Notes under the pieces: generated by a model
The model's database searches: none
The model's input: only the letters and a program-made list of their open reading frames with translations
Told to the model about the DNA's origin: nothing
Made by a program: the position numbers and the translations under genes
Assembly (NCBI GenBank): GCA_963734665.1
Contig: CAVTIR010000004.1
Location: forward strand, 682,001 to 746,000
Source of the DNA: Trebonia sp963734665
GTDB taxonomy: Bacteria; Actinomycetota; Actinomycetes; Streptosporangiales; Streptosporangiaceae
Length of the DNA: 64,000 nt
Reading direction: 5' to 3'
In this document: positions 51,121-60,229 of the stretch, piece by piece
Numbering within the stretch: position 1 is the first letter of the stretch
Layout of the letters: every line of letters starts with the position of its first letter

Positions 51121-52152
51121 GTGCTCAGCGTAGGTATTATCGGGGCCGGGCTGCGCGGCAGGCTCTTCGCGGATGCGCTCCGTGACCAGCCCGGCGTGCG
51201 GGTTGCCGGGTTCGCGGAGCCTTCTCCCGCAGCGGCTGAGTCCGCCCGCGCAGCGACGAACCTGCCCGTCTGGCCATCAGACGCCGCGATGCTCGAAGAA
51301 CTGGATCCTGACGCGGTCATCGTGGCGACACCGGACTTCGCGCACCGGGAGGTCGCCGTCCACGTCGCCGCGGCTGGTAAGCACATGCTCATCGAGAAGC
51401 CGCTCGCCACCACGCTGGAGGACGCCCGCGCGATCACTGATGCCGTCCACGGGGGCGGCGGGCGGTGCCTTGTCGGATTCGAGAACCGCTGGAGTCCGCA
51501 CGCGCTCACGGCCAAGGCAGCGATCGACGAGGGGGCGCTAGGTAGCCACATCACGTCGTCGGCGACGCTGAGCAACTCCTACTTCGTGCCGACCCAGATG
51601 CTGTCGTGGGGTGCGAAATCCTCGCCCGCCTGGTTCCTGATGCCGCACACCCTGGACCTGCTGCTATGGCTGACCGGGCGCACGCCCTTGACGGTCAGCG
51701 CGGTCGCGTCCCGCGGCGTGCTTGCGGCACGGGGCGTGGACACATGGGACGTGGTTCACGCCCTTATCACGCTGGACGACGGGTCTACCGCGAACCTGTC
51801 CTCGAGCTGGGTCCTGCCGGACGCGGGGGAAGGCATCGTCGACTTCCGCTTTTCGCTAATCGGCACCGAGGGATCAGTAAGCATCGACATGGGCCATCAA
51901 GGCATGACACTGGTGTCTGACAAGTACCGGTCGGCCTGGCCACTCACTGGCCGAATCGGGCGCGCTCCGGTCGGGATGGCGGCGTGGATGGCGCAAGACT
52001 TCGCCGCTAGCTTGCTCGACGGCACCGACGTGGGACCGGGTGTCGATCACGGACTATTGATCACCGAGATCATTTGCGCGGTCGAACGCTCTATGGAAAA
52101 TGGCCAGCCGGTCAACCTCGCTAGCATGCGTGAAGAGCGCCCCTTGGCCTAG
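51121..52152 (+). CDS. Gfo/Idh/MocA-family oxidoreductase
   Basis: A 343-residue NAD(P)-dependent sugar oxidoreductase. The Rossmann motif VGIIGAGLRGRLFADAL starts at residue 4, and the cofactor/catalytic block HMLIEKPLATTLEDARAIT (EKP) is near residue 89. The C-terminal beta-sheet domain carries HTLDLLLWLTG (active-site His/Asp). Members oxidise sugars, inositols or amino sugars. First gene of the amino-acid-sugar operon, so oxidation of an N-acetylamino sugar (for example to its aldonic acid) is a reasonable proposal (inference). GTG start. Confidence 0.9.
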   Translation: MLSVGIIGAGLRGRLFADALRDQPGVRVAGFAEPSPAAAESARAATNLPVWPSDAAMLEELDPDAVIVATPDFAHREVAVHVAAAGKHMLIEKPLATTLEDARAITDAVHGGGGRCLVGFENRWSPHALTAKAAIDEGALGSHITSSATLSNSYFVPTQMLSWGAKSSPAWFLMPHTLDLLLWLTGRTPLTVSAVASRGVLAARGVDTWDVVHALITLDDGSTANLSSSWVLPDAGEGIVDFRFSLIGTEGSVSIDMGHQGMTLVSDKYRSAWPLTGRIGRAPVGMAAWMAQDFAASLLDGTDVGPGVDHGLLITEIICAVERSMENGQPVNLASMREERPLA

Positions 52153-52202
52153 CATCACCGCACACGCATGACCAGCAGGGATCTGAACCGGAAAGGAACG
52201 GA

Positions 52203-53030
52203 ATGGCTGAACAGGCCACTTTCGCTGGCAGCAGCGTGGTCGTGACCGGCGGTGGCGGCGGGATAGGAACGGCCATATGCCGGCGCTTCGCCTCGGCCGG
52301 GGCCGACATCGTTGTAGTCGACCGGAACGCCGCGGCGGCGGAGGAAACCGCCCTTAACATTGAGGCGTCCGGCGGGTCCGCGACTGCGTGGCCGGTGGAC
52401 GTGACCGACGCTGCGGCGGTCGGGCAGCTGTTCGCGGCGCTTGGTGAATCCCGGTCTTCCCTTGAGGTGCTGGTCAACTGCGCGGCGCACGCTAACGACA
52501 CGGCATTCGACCGCCTGTCCGCGGCCGAGTTCGACGAGGACATGTCGGTCACGCTGAAGGCGGCGTTCTTCTGCATCCAGGCCGCGCTCCCGCTGCTGCT
52601 GCGTTCACCGGACGGCCCCAATGTAGTCAGCGTCGGCTCGGTAAATGGGATCGCGGCCTTCGGGAACGAGGCGTACAGCGCGGCCAAGGCGGGCCTGATC
52701 AACCTGACCAGGAACCTCGCGGTCCGCTACGGGGCCCGGGGCGTGCGGTTCAACGTGGTCGCACCGGGCACCGTCCGCAGCCCCGCCTGGGAGAGACGGC
52801 TCGCCGCCGAACCGGGCCTGCTGGACAGAATTGAGGAACTGTACCCGCTGCGGCGGGTAGGCACCCCGGACGATATCGCGGCGGCATGCGTCTTCCTCGC
52901 CTCCCCGGACGCGAGCTGGATCACCGGCCAGACCCTCGCCGTGGACGGTGGCATCACGGCCGGCCACAGCGGCCTGATTGGCGCGATATTCGGTGCGGAC
53001 TCATTCGGCGCCGGGAAACCGGACTCATGA
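52203..53030 (+). CDS. short-chain dehydrogenase/reductase
   Basis: A 275-residue classical SDR. TGGGGGIGTAICRRFASAG near residue 15 binds NAD(P), CAAHAND replaces the usual NNAG, and the catalytic residues are Ser in VSVGSVNG and YSAAKAG. The C-terminus is about 20 residues longer than average. AAGGAA precedes the ATG. Second gene of the operon; may act with the Gfo/Idh enzyme on the same sugar. Its stop overlaps the next start by 4 nt (ATGA). Confidence 0.88.
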   Translation: MAEQATFAGSSVVVTGGGGGIGTAICRRFASAGADIVVVDRNAAAAEETALNIEASGGSATAWPVDVTDAAAVGQLFAALGESRSSLEVLVNCAAHANDTAFDRLSAAEFDEDMSVTLKAAFFCIQAALPLLLRSPDGPNVVSVGSVNGIAAFGNEAYSAAKAGLINLTRNLAVRYGARGVRFNVVAPGTVRSPAWERRLAAEPGLLDRIEELYPLRRVGTPDDIAAACVFLASPDASWITGQTLAVDGGITAGHSGLIGAIFGADSFGAGKPDS

Positions 53031-54262
53031 GTGCAGCCGCGGTGGAGACATCGTTTTTTGTCTTCGTTCCCGATGTACGGGAGGCCGGAACGGCGGAGCT
53101 GTGTGCCAGCCTCGCAGACGATCTCGGCATGGGCGGGGTCACCGTCGCGGCCACCTATCACGCCTCGCAGGACTTCCGGCCCCGTAACCCGGCCTCGCGG
53201 GTGGCCTACCTGCCCGCAGGCGCGCACTATTTCCCGCCGGACGCCGGCCTGTACGCGGACAGCCCGATCAAGCCGTGGTGCCCCGGCGACTATGCCGCAC
53301 CGGACCTCATGGCCAGCCTGCGCGCCGAGACCCGCCGACGGGACATGGCGCTCACCGCGTGGACGGTCTTCGGCTTCAACGAGCGTGCGGGGCGGGCCTA
53401 TCCGGAATTCACGCAGATGAACGCGTATGGGGACCGTTATCTGACGGACCTGTGCCCGGCTCAGCCCGGATACGCTGCCTATGCGCGCGCAGTCGCGGCC
53501 GACGTCACCCGTTATCAGCCCGAATGGCTGCTCGCCGAATCGCTGCACTATCACCCGCTGCGTGAGGGACGCCGTTTCCTGGTCCTTGACCCCTGGTCGC
53601 GGCTGGCGCTGGGCTTGTGCTTCTGCACCAGCTGTGAGCGGGCCGCCGCCCGGAGCGGCGTGGACGTCGCCGGCGTCCGGCGCTGGGCGCGGTCCACCGC
53701 CGACGCCGCGTTCGCCGGCCTGACCGAGCCAGCTGTGAGCCACATCGATGTGCAAGCTGTCGCCGAGGTCCTCGATGGGGAGCTTGCCGCGTTCCTGTCC
53801 GTCCGGGCGGGGATCGTGGCGGCGCTCGCCGTAGCGGTCGGCGAGATTACCCGCGAGGCCGGGACCCGGTTCTGCTTCATGGATCAGGCCGGCGCCGGTG
53901 ACCGTATCCTCGGCGCGACCGCCGCCGAGGACGCATGGCGCTACGGCGTGGATCTGGCCCGGCTCGGGCCTGTCTGCGACGGCTATCAGGTGCTCGCATA
54001 TGCGCCAGAGCCCGCGGCCGTCGGGGCGGCCGTCGGCGCGTACCGGGCCGCGCTGCCCCCCTCGGTCGCTCTCCGGACCGCACTGCGTCCGTCCTGGCCC
54101 GACTGCACGAGCACCGCCAATCTGGCGCAGAAGGTCACCACCGCCGCCGCGCACGGCGCGCGGGGCATCGATTTCTACCACTACGGGCTCGTGTCTGACG
54201 ATGCCTTGCAACGGGTCCGTACATGGAGGGAATCCCTGGCATGCCAGCCGCCTTCGACCTGA
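53027..54262 (+). CDS. uncharacterised TIM-barrel-like protein, possible glycosidase
   Basis: A 411-residue protein not matching any family I can name. It looks like a beta/alpha barrel: alternating strands such as MALTAWTVFGFNERAGRAYP, WLLAESLHYHPLREGRR and GYQVLAYAPEPAAVGAAVGA. The CxCxxC motif LGLCFCTSCERAA near residues 195-207 occurs in several bacterial glycosidase-like barrels. Candidate acids are Glu in LLAESLHY and Asp in CFMDQAGAG. No signal peptide, so cytoplasmic. Translationally coupled on both sides within the proposed amino-sugar operon, so it may act on a glycoside or on the sugar acid itself. Confidence 0.75.
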   Translation: MSAAAVETSFFVFVPDVREAGTAELCASLADDLGMGGVTVAATYHASQDFRPRNPASRVAYLPAGAHYFPPDAGLYADSPIKPWCPGDYAAPDLMASLRAETRRRDMALTAWTVFGFNERAGRAYPEFTQMNAYGDRYLTDLCPAQPGYAAYARAVAADVTRYQPEWLLAESLHYHPLREGRRFLVLDPWSRLALGLCFCTSCERAAARSGVDVAGVRRWARSTADAAFAGLTEPAVSHIDVQAVAEVLDGELAAFLSVRAGIVAALAVAVGEITREAGTRFCFMDQAGAGDRILGATAAEDAWRYGVDLARLGPVCDGYQVLAYAPEPAAVGAAVGAYRAALPPSVALRTALRPSWPDCTSTANLAQKVTTAAAHGARGIDFYHYGLVSDDALQRVRTWRESLACQPPST

Positions 54263-55828
54263 TCATCCGCGGCGGCCAGATCGCCGACGGCACGGGCGCC
54301 GAGCCGGTTCCCGGTGACGTCGGCGTGACGGGCAACCGGATCGCCGCGGTCGGCGATCTGTCCGCGGCGGACGCGCGAGAGCACCTCGATGCCGTCGGCG
54401 CGATCGTCTTCCCCGGATTCATCGACGCTCACTCGCACGCCGACGCGTCGCTGCCGCAGCCCCATGTCCAGGCGGCCTACCTGTATCAAGGCGTTACGAC
54501 GGTGATCCTCGGCCAGGACGGTGTTCTCGTTCGCGCCGGGTGACGGATTCGCCGTCAGCTATGCCGATCGCTACTTTCGCGCGGTGAACGGGCCCGCCCC
54601 GGCCGGGTACCGCGATGGGGTCACCGTGGCGGAGTTGCTTGCGGCTCATGACCGGCGGGGCGCGATCAATGCCGCATACCTCGTGCCGGCCGGGACCGTG
54701 CGGGCGCAGGTGGTGGGATTGTCTCCAGGCCGCCCGGCCCCGGACCAGCTCGGCCGCATGGTGCGGATAGTCGAGGACGCGCTCGGTGATGGCGCGGTAG
54801 GCCTTTCCACCGGCCTTGACTACGTCCCCGGCCAGTTCGCCGACGAAAGTGAACTGGCTGCCCTCTGCGTACCGGTAGGCGCCGCTGGTGGTGTCTACGT
54901 CAGTCACCTGCGCGGCTACCGCCGCGACCGGATTGCCGATGCGATTGGCGAAGCCGCCCGCATCGCCGCGTGTTCCGGCGCCGCCGGCCACGTCTCGCAC
55001 CTTCACGGGCCGGTCGCGGTGGTGGAGGCCGCCCTGGAGGAGGTGAGCCGGGAGCCGGGCGTCACGCTCAGCTATGATTCCTACCCCTACCTGCGCGGGA
55101 ACACGATCCTGGCGATGCTGGCACTGCCCGCGCAGGTTCAGGCGGACGGGATCAAGACCACGCTGAGTCGGCTCGGTGACGCAAGCGTCCGTGACCAGCT
55201 CCGGCAGACGTGGCTGCCCGGCCTGGGAACGCGGCTGGACAGTGCCACCCTGTCCTTCCTCGACCACCCTGACTGGCACTGGGCGGAAGGGATGACGCTG
55301 CCGCAGGCGGCCGCCGCCTGGGGCCACGGCGACGTGGCTGACTTCATCTGCACCGCCCTGATCGCCTGCGAACTCGCTGTCGGATGCGTCATCGACAACG
55401 GTCCGGACCGGGCCGAGGAGGACATCCGGCAGCTCCTGCGCCGCCCCGGCCACATGGCGAGCTCTGACGCGATCTTCCTGGGCGGCCATCCGCATCCGCG
55501 AGGATGGGGGGCCTTCGCCCGGCTGCTTGGTCGTCACGTGCGCGATCTGGGCGACTGGACCTGGGGCGAGGCCGCCTATCACCTGGCCGGCCACGCGGCG
55601 CGGCGTTTCGGGCTGGCCGGACGCGGGATCGTCGCTCCCGGCCAGATCGCCGACTTGGCCGTGATCAACCCCGACCTGCTGGCCGACCTCGCCAGCTACG
55701 ACCTTCCGACACGTACTGCCCAGGGCGTTCGCCACGTCGTCGTCAGCGGCGAGATCGCCTTGCGGGACGGCGCTATCCGCAGCGTCCGCGCGGGCAGGGC
55801 ACTGCACCGAGGAGACATATCGCGATGA
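54241..55828 (+). pseudogene. N-acyl-D-amino-acid deacylase (D-aminoacylase) with a +1 frameshift
   Basis: A D-aminoacylase-type amidohydrolase of about 529 codons broken by one extra base. The first frame has the metal motif FPGFIDAHSHADASL (HxH). The second begins SFAPGDGFAVSYADRYFRAV and holds GLSTGLDYVPGQFADESEL, VSHLRGYRRD, HVSHLHG and IDNGPDRAEED. The break is near 54520-54530, where GGT GTT CTC would be GGT GTC TCG without one T. Length is 3n+1. The family removes N-acyl groups from D-amino acids and, in some bacteria, from N-acetyl-glucosaminate. It starts inside the previous gene's end and overlaps the next by 4 nt. May be functional if the extra base is an error. Confidence 0.85.
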
Positions 55829-57183
55829 CCGAATACCCGGCAGACGGCACCGCCTACAGCCCGGCCGCCGTGCAGGCGGGCCTGGGCAGCCTTCGGACGC
55901 AGCCGCTTACCTCGCTGATGAAGGGGTTCACCGGTGTCCGGGCCGGGGTGCCGGTGACGCCGGAGAATCTGGTCGCGGCGGGTGCCAAGCTGACCGATCC
56001 GCTGTTCGGGACTCCGCTCATGGTCCTGCGCGAGTCCGCGCTCGACCGCAACATCCAGTCGATGGCGCGGTTCTGTGCCGAGTCCGGAGTTCTCCTCGCG
56101 CCACACGCCAAGACGACGATGAGCCCGGAAATCTTCACCCGTCAGCTCACGGCAGGGGCGTGGGGCCTCACGGCCGCCAGCCCGTCCCAGGCCGCCCTGT
56201 TCGCCCACTTCGGCGCCCGGCGGATACTCATCGCCAACGAGGTCGCCGACTCGGCCGGAATCAGCCTGCTGATCGAGCTGCTGGCCACGGTTCCCGGGCT
56301 TCAGCTCTGCTGCTACGTCGACAGCAGCCAAGGCGTGGAGGCACTGGAAGCGGGCGCACAGCGCGCGACGGCCTCCCTAGGGCGGCCCATTCCCGTGCTG
56401 CTCGAGTACGGCGTTCCCGGCGGACGCACCGGCGTGCGCAGCCGCCAGGAAGCGTTGGCCGTGGCCGAACGCATCAGGCGGTCCTCCTCGGTCGCCCTCA
56501 TTGGCGTGTCGTGCTTTGAGGGGGTGCTCGGCGACGGCACCGACGAGCGCACCTTGTCGGCAGTCACCCGGCTGTGCGCGGCAGTGCGCGAGCTCGGCGA
56601 GGAGCTGGCCGAGGGGGGCTATATCCGGCACGACATCGACGGTCGCCCGGTCGCCACGCCTTCGCTGGTCCTTAGCGCCGGCGGCAGCCACTTCTTCGAT
56701 CTGGTGGCCAGGGAGTTCCGCCGCAGTCGCGTGCCAGCGACCAGTGTCGTGCTGCGCAGCGGCAGCTATGTGGCTCACGACCATGGCATGTACCGGGACA
56801 GCACGCCCGCGCTCCGCGACCCGGCGCTGCCGGTCTTCACCCCTGCTATCGAAATCCACACCTCGGTGCTATCAAGGCCGCAGCCAGATCTGGTCTTGCT
56901 GAACGCCGGGAGGCGTGACGTTTCGTTCGACGCTGGCCTGCCGGTGGTCCTCGGCCACGGGAGTGCCGACTGCGCCCCCGCCGGCACCAACCACGGCATC
57001 CGGGTCACGGGGCTCAACGACCAGCACGCGTTCGTTGCTGTCCCGCCGTCGTCACCCCTTGGCGTCGGCGACCGGGTGGTGCTCGGGATCTCACATCCCT
57101 GCACCACCTTCGACAAGTGGCGGGCCGCGGTCATCGCTGACGACCACGATCGCGCGACGGGCATCGCCCACACCTTCTTCTGA
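55825..57183 (+). CDS. PLP-dependent D-amino acid deaminase/aldolase (fold III, DSD1/D-threonine aldolase-like)
   Basis: A 452-residue alanine-racemase-fold enzyme. The PLP lysine is Lys96 in LLAPHAKTTMSP. The barrel has ILIANEVADSAG and LEYGVPGGRTGVRSRQEAL, and the metal-dependent C-domain carries VPPSSPLGVGDRVVLGISHP, with His and Cys as zinc ligands (ISHPC). The family includes D-serine dehydratases, D-threonine aldolases and D-glucosaminate deaminase. Coupled to the deacylase by ATGA, and followed by KDG kinase and aldolase genes, it probably converts D-glucosaminate to 2-keto-3-deoxygluconate (inference). Confidence 0.9.
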   Translation: MTEYPADGTAYSPAAVQAGLGSLRTQPLTSLMKGFTGVRAGVPVTPENLVAAGAKLTDPLFGTPLMVLRESALDRNIQSMARFCAESGVLLAPHAKTTMSPEIFTRQLTAGAWGLTAASPSQAALFAHFGARRILIANEVADSAGISLLIELLATVPGLQLCCYVDSSQGVEALEAGAQRATASLGRPIPVLLEYGVPGGRTGVRSRQEALAVAERIRRSSSVALIGVSCFEGVLGDGTDERTLSAVTRLCAAVRELGEELAEGGYIRHDIDGRPVATPSLVLSAGGSHFFDLVAREFRRSRVPATSVVLRSGSYVAHDHGMYRDSTPALRDPALPVFTPAIEIHTSVLSRPQPDLVLLNAGRRDVSFDAGLPVVLGHGSADCAPAGTNHGIRVTGLNDQHAFVAVPPSSPLGVGDRVVLGISHPCTTFDKWRAAVIADDHDRATGIAHTFF

Positions 57184-57248
57184 GGCCAGGCGCCGTTCAT
57201 GCCCGCGCGCGTGCGGCCGTCCGGGGTGGAACCACCGGGAACCCGCCT

Positions 57249-58196
57249 TCAGCGCAGAGTGGTCCCGGCTTTGTGCTCGAGCAGTGAAAGTTCCTCGCGG
57301 CTCGGCAGGCCCTCCCAGTCGCCGAGTGCGGTTACCGCGAAGGCGCCAGTGCGGCAACCGAGAGCGAGCCGTCCTCGCTCGTCGGCACCGTCAAGTGCCG
57401 CCGCGAGGTAACCGGCGACGAACGCATCGCCTGCCCCGACCGGGTCGACCGCTTTCACCGGGATCGCGGGCTCGTCGACGATGCCCCACCGGCTGACTGA
57501 GGTCGCCCCCTCGGCGCCGCGCTTGATGACCACAGAGCGCTTCCCGTCTCCGGCAAGGCGCCGGGCACTGACAATGGAGTCACCGCTGCCTTCCAGGATC
57601 GACAGCTCATCCTCGCCCGCGAAAACCACGTCCGCTCGCTCTGCCAGGTCCCGCAGCACCTCTCCGGCCCGTGCGGCCGGCCATAGCGCGGAGCGGTAGT
57701 TCACGTCGAAGGAGACCAGCACGCCGCGGTCGCGTGCGATCGTCATGGCCCGGTCCAGTGCGGCGGAGGCCGATTCGCTGAGGGCGGGCGTGATACCGGT
57801 GACATGCAGGATGCGGGCGTTCGCCACGAGTGCCTCGTCAACGTCAACCGGGCTAAGCTGAGCGCCGGCCGAGCCCGAGCGGTAGTAGGTTACCCGGGCC
57901 AGATCTGCGACGCGTCGTTCCTTGACCATGATCGCTGTCGGCGCGGACGGGGTGACGATGCTTCCCGCGATGTCCACGTTTTCCTTGCGCAGTGTCCCGA
58001 GGATGAGCTCGCCGAACTCGTCGGCGCCGACCCGCCCGATCCAGGAGGCCCGGTAGCCCAGCCGCGACAGCCCGATGGCGACGTTCGACTCCGCGCCCGC
58101 GATGCCGAGCGAGAGGCTGGTCATGTCCCTGAGCCGGCCGGTTCGCGGCGCGGTCAGCAGCGCCATGGTCTCGCCGAGCGTGACGAGGTCAGTCAC
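57249..58196 (-). CDS. kdgK: PfkB-family sugar kinase, 2-keto-3-deoxygluconate kinase type
   Basis: A 315-residue ribokinase-fold kinase. The N-terminal TLGETMALLTAPRTGRLRDM and the GGAESNVA-like GIAGAESNVAIGLSRLG are KDG-kinase traits. The catalytic base and anion hole are in DPVGAGDAFVAGY near residue 255. It phosphorylates KDG to KDPG using ATP. A GTG at 58196 overlaps the aldolase gene's end by 8 nt, so kinase and aldolase are co-translated. Transcribed away from the deaminase gene; convergent ends lie at 57.2 kb. Confidence 0.9.
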   Translation of the reverse strand: MTDLVTLGETMALLTAPRTGRLRDMTSLSLGIAGAESNVAIGLSRLGYRASWIGRVGADEFGELILGTLRKENVDIAGSIVTPSAPTAIMVKERRVADLARVTYYRSGSAGAQLSPVDVDEALVANARILHVTGITPALSESASAALDRAMTIARDRGVLVSFDVNYRSALWPAARAGEVLRDLAERADVVFAGEDELSILEGSGDSIVSARRLAGDGKRSVVIKRGAEGATSVSRWGIVDEPAIPVKAVDPVGAGDAFVAGYLAAALDGADERGRLALGCRTGAFAVTALGDWEGLPSREELSLLEHKAGTTLR

Positions 58197-58833
58197 CGGA
58201 CGAGCTCGCGCTCGAGACGGCTGCGACAAGGCGCCTGGCGCGTTCCGCGAGCGCGGCGAGGTCACCGCCGCGCAGCGCATCGCCGGTGAGCTGGCTGCCG
58301 GTCCCTACCGCGATGGCTCCGGCGGCGAGGTAATCGCCGACGTTCTCCAGGCGCACGCCACCAGTCGGCACGAGCGGGACGGCGGGCAGCGGGTCACGCA
58401 CCAGCCGGATGTAGGCCGGGCCGCCGAGTGCGGCGGGAAAGACCTTCACCGCGCTCGCCCCGGCGGTGTAGGCGGCGAGGATTTCGGTGGGCGTGAGTGC
58501 CCCCGCGAGTACCGGCACGCCACGGTCCAGTCCGGTAGTGATGACCTCGTGAACGAGCGCGGGGGTCACCAGATACCGCGCGCCGGCGTCGATCGCGGCG
58601 ATTGCTTCGGCCTCGGTGAGCACGGTGCCCGCCCCAAGGCACGCTTCAGCAGGTGCCGCGGCGGAGTAGGCCTCGATCGCGCCGAGCGCCCCGGGGGTTG
58701 TGAGGGCGATTTCAACGGCCCGTATGCCAGAAGCGACGAGCACGTCCGCGACCGCCGCCAGGTGCGTCGGCTCGGCGGCCCGCAGCACCGCTATGGCGCG
58801 GCTCTCCCTAATGGTCTGGAGGGCTTTGTTCAT
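58189..58833 (-). CDS. eda: KDPG/KHG aldolase
   Basis: A 214-residue class I aldolase of the Entner-Doudoroff type. EIALTTPGAL near residues 41-50 holds the catalytic Glu, LGAGTVL follows, and Lys130 in ASAVKVFPA is the Schiff-base lysine. VPTGGVRLENVGDYLAAGA binds phosphate. It cleaves KDPG to pyruvate and glyceraldehyde-3-phosphate. First gene of the aldolase-kinase pair; the IclR gene lies 160 bp upstream on the same strand. Confidence 0.92.
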   Translation of the reverse strand: MNKALQTIRESRAIAVLRAAEPTHLAAVADVLVASGIRAVEIALTTPGALGAIEAYSAAAPAEACLGAGTVLTEAEAIAAIDAGARYLVTPALVHEVITTGLDRGVPVLAGALTPTEILAAYTAGASAVKVFPAALGGPAYIRLVRDPLPAVPLVPTGGVRLENVGDYLAAGAIAVGTGSQLTGDALRGGDLAALAERARRLVAAVSSASSSGD

Positions 58834-58995
58834 AGCTTCGCCTTTATCTCCTCATCGTCACTGAAGGCATGGTGCAGCAGAATGAACCACCTGTCCAAAG
58901 TGTTTTCGCGGTGCCCGGGGACAACTGGCAAGCGACCGGCCTGGCCTGCGCGGCCAGTGTTTCCCGGTGCGTGGCCACGGGCGCCCACGGCGGTG

Positions 58996-59796
58996 TCAGC
59001 TCATCGCGTCCGTCGGGGCGGGCAAGGCGAATCCATGCCGCTGTGACAACTCGGCCGCGGCTTCCAGGACAATCTCCCCAAGCTCTTCGGCCTTCTCCCT
59101 TGTCACGCGGGTGATCGGCGCGGCGACGCTCATAGCGGCGATCACGGTGCCCCGGTGATTGAACACCGGGGCTGCTACGCATCGAATTCCTTCTTCGTTT
59201 TCCACGTCGTCGATGGCATAACCCCGCTCCCGGACTCGCCCAAGTTCCATGATGAGCATCCCGGGGTCGGTAATGGTGTTGGCTGTCCTGCGCTCTAGCG
59301 GGCCGAAGAGCAGGCGGTCGATCTCGGCCTGCGGGAAAAAGGCGAGCATTGCTTTACCGAGGCTGGTGCAGTGGAGCGGCACTGTCGCACCAACCCGGGA
59401 GAACATGCGCAGCGAGTAAGGGCTGTCGATCTTGTCGATGTAAAGCACCCGGTCTTCGTCGCGTACGGCGAGGTGACATGTCTCCCCGGAGGATTCCGCC
59501 AGCTTCGTTAGGATGTCGCGGGCGAGTCGGCGGGTGTCGAGCGAGTCGAAGAAGACTGAGCCCCAGGCGGCGAGCTTCGGTCCCAGCCGGTATGCGCCGT
59601 GTTCGTCTGTCTGCACTACTCGTGCCGCTTCCAGGGCCCCGAGAAGGCGCAGTGTGGTGGGCCGCGGCAGACCGCCCAGCTCGACAAGCTCCGATACGTT
59701 CAGCCCCCGCTCGTTCCTGGCGATCAGATCGACCAGCTGCAAGCCTTTGACCAGTGACTTCGCGCCACCAGTGGTGTCTGCGATGGAATCGGTCAT
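58996..59796 (-). CDS. IclR-family transcriptional regulator
   Basis: A 266-residue regulator. The winged helix is at about residues 10-70 (GAKSLVKGLQLVDLIARNER, GLPRPTTLRLLGALEAARVV). The GAF-like effector domain follows (TCHLAVRDEDRVLYIDKIDS, VPLHCTSLGKAMLAFFP, GIRCVAAPVFNHRG). IclR proteins commonly control KDG and sugar-acid pathways (KdgR). ATG at 59796 is preferred; another ATG lies 15 codons earlier. Divergent from the ABC transporter and upstream of aldolase-kinase, it probably regulates both with KDG or glucosaminate as effector (inference). Confidence 0.9.
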   Translation of the reverse strand: MTDSIADTTGGAKSLVKGLQLVDLIARNERGLNVSELVELGGLPRPTTLRLLGALEAARVVQTDEHGAYRLGPKLAAWGSVFFDSLDTRRLARDILTKLAESSGETCHLAVRDEDRVLYIDKIDSPYSLRMFSRVGATVPLHCTSLGKAMLAFFPQAEIDRLLFGPLERRTANTITDPGMLIMELGRVRERGYAIDDVENEEGIRCVAAPVFNHRGTVIAAMSVAAPITRVTREKAEELGEIVLEAAAELSQRHGFALPAPTDAMS

Positions 59797-59841
59797 CTTC
59801 GCCACATCCAAGAATGTACGGGCCTGTCGCAAGCCGGTCAA

Positions 59842-60229
59842 GTACGGACAGGCGGCTAACAGCGCGAGAACCAGGGATTATGTCGGGATTTATTGACAGC
59901 TGTTTGGGTCCGTAGTTATGGTTGGCCTGGTTATGGACACTATGGTCAAAATCAAGCCCTTCACGTAATAGAAGCTTGCTGCGCTGCTGGTCCGACGGGC
60001 CCAGCAGGGTGGCAGCGAGGTGATGAACGGCCAGGCATCGCGCTCCGACAGGTCCAGTTTTCTGGGAATTTGGGGGTAACCGCTGGGTTTCCGCTCGCGG
60101 CGTGACCAGTTTTGGCTGGTCATCCATTTCCCGGCTGGTTCCCGTAGGGCGCCGCCCCCGAAGGGCATCCAAGGGCCTGCCATGGCGCATGCCTTGTCAT
60201 ATCCGATTCAGCCAAAGGGAGAGTGCCAA
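59842..60229. promoter_or_regulatory. ABC transporter promoter region with inverted repeats
   Basis: TTGACA at 59893-59898 followed after 17-18 nt by TTATGG/TATGGT (59916-59922) is a candidate promoter for the binding-protein gene. The repeated TTATGG/CTATGGTC words downstream (59930-59950) may bind IclR. TGACCAG and CTGGTCA (60103-60122) form a 7-bp inverted repeat with a 6-nt spacer, which could be an operator or leader hairpin. No gene is seen in these 388 bp. Confidence 0.5.
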
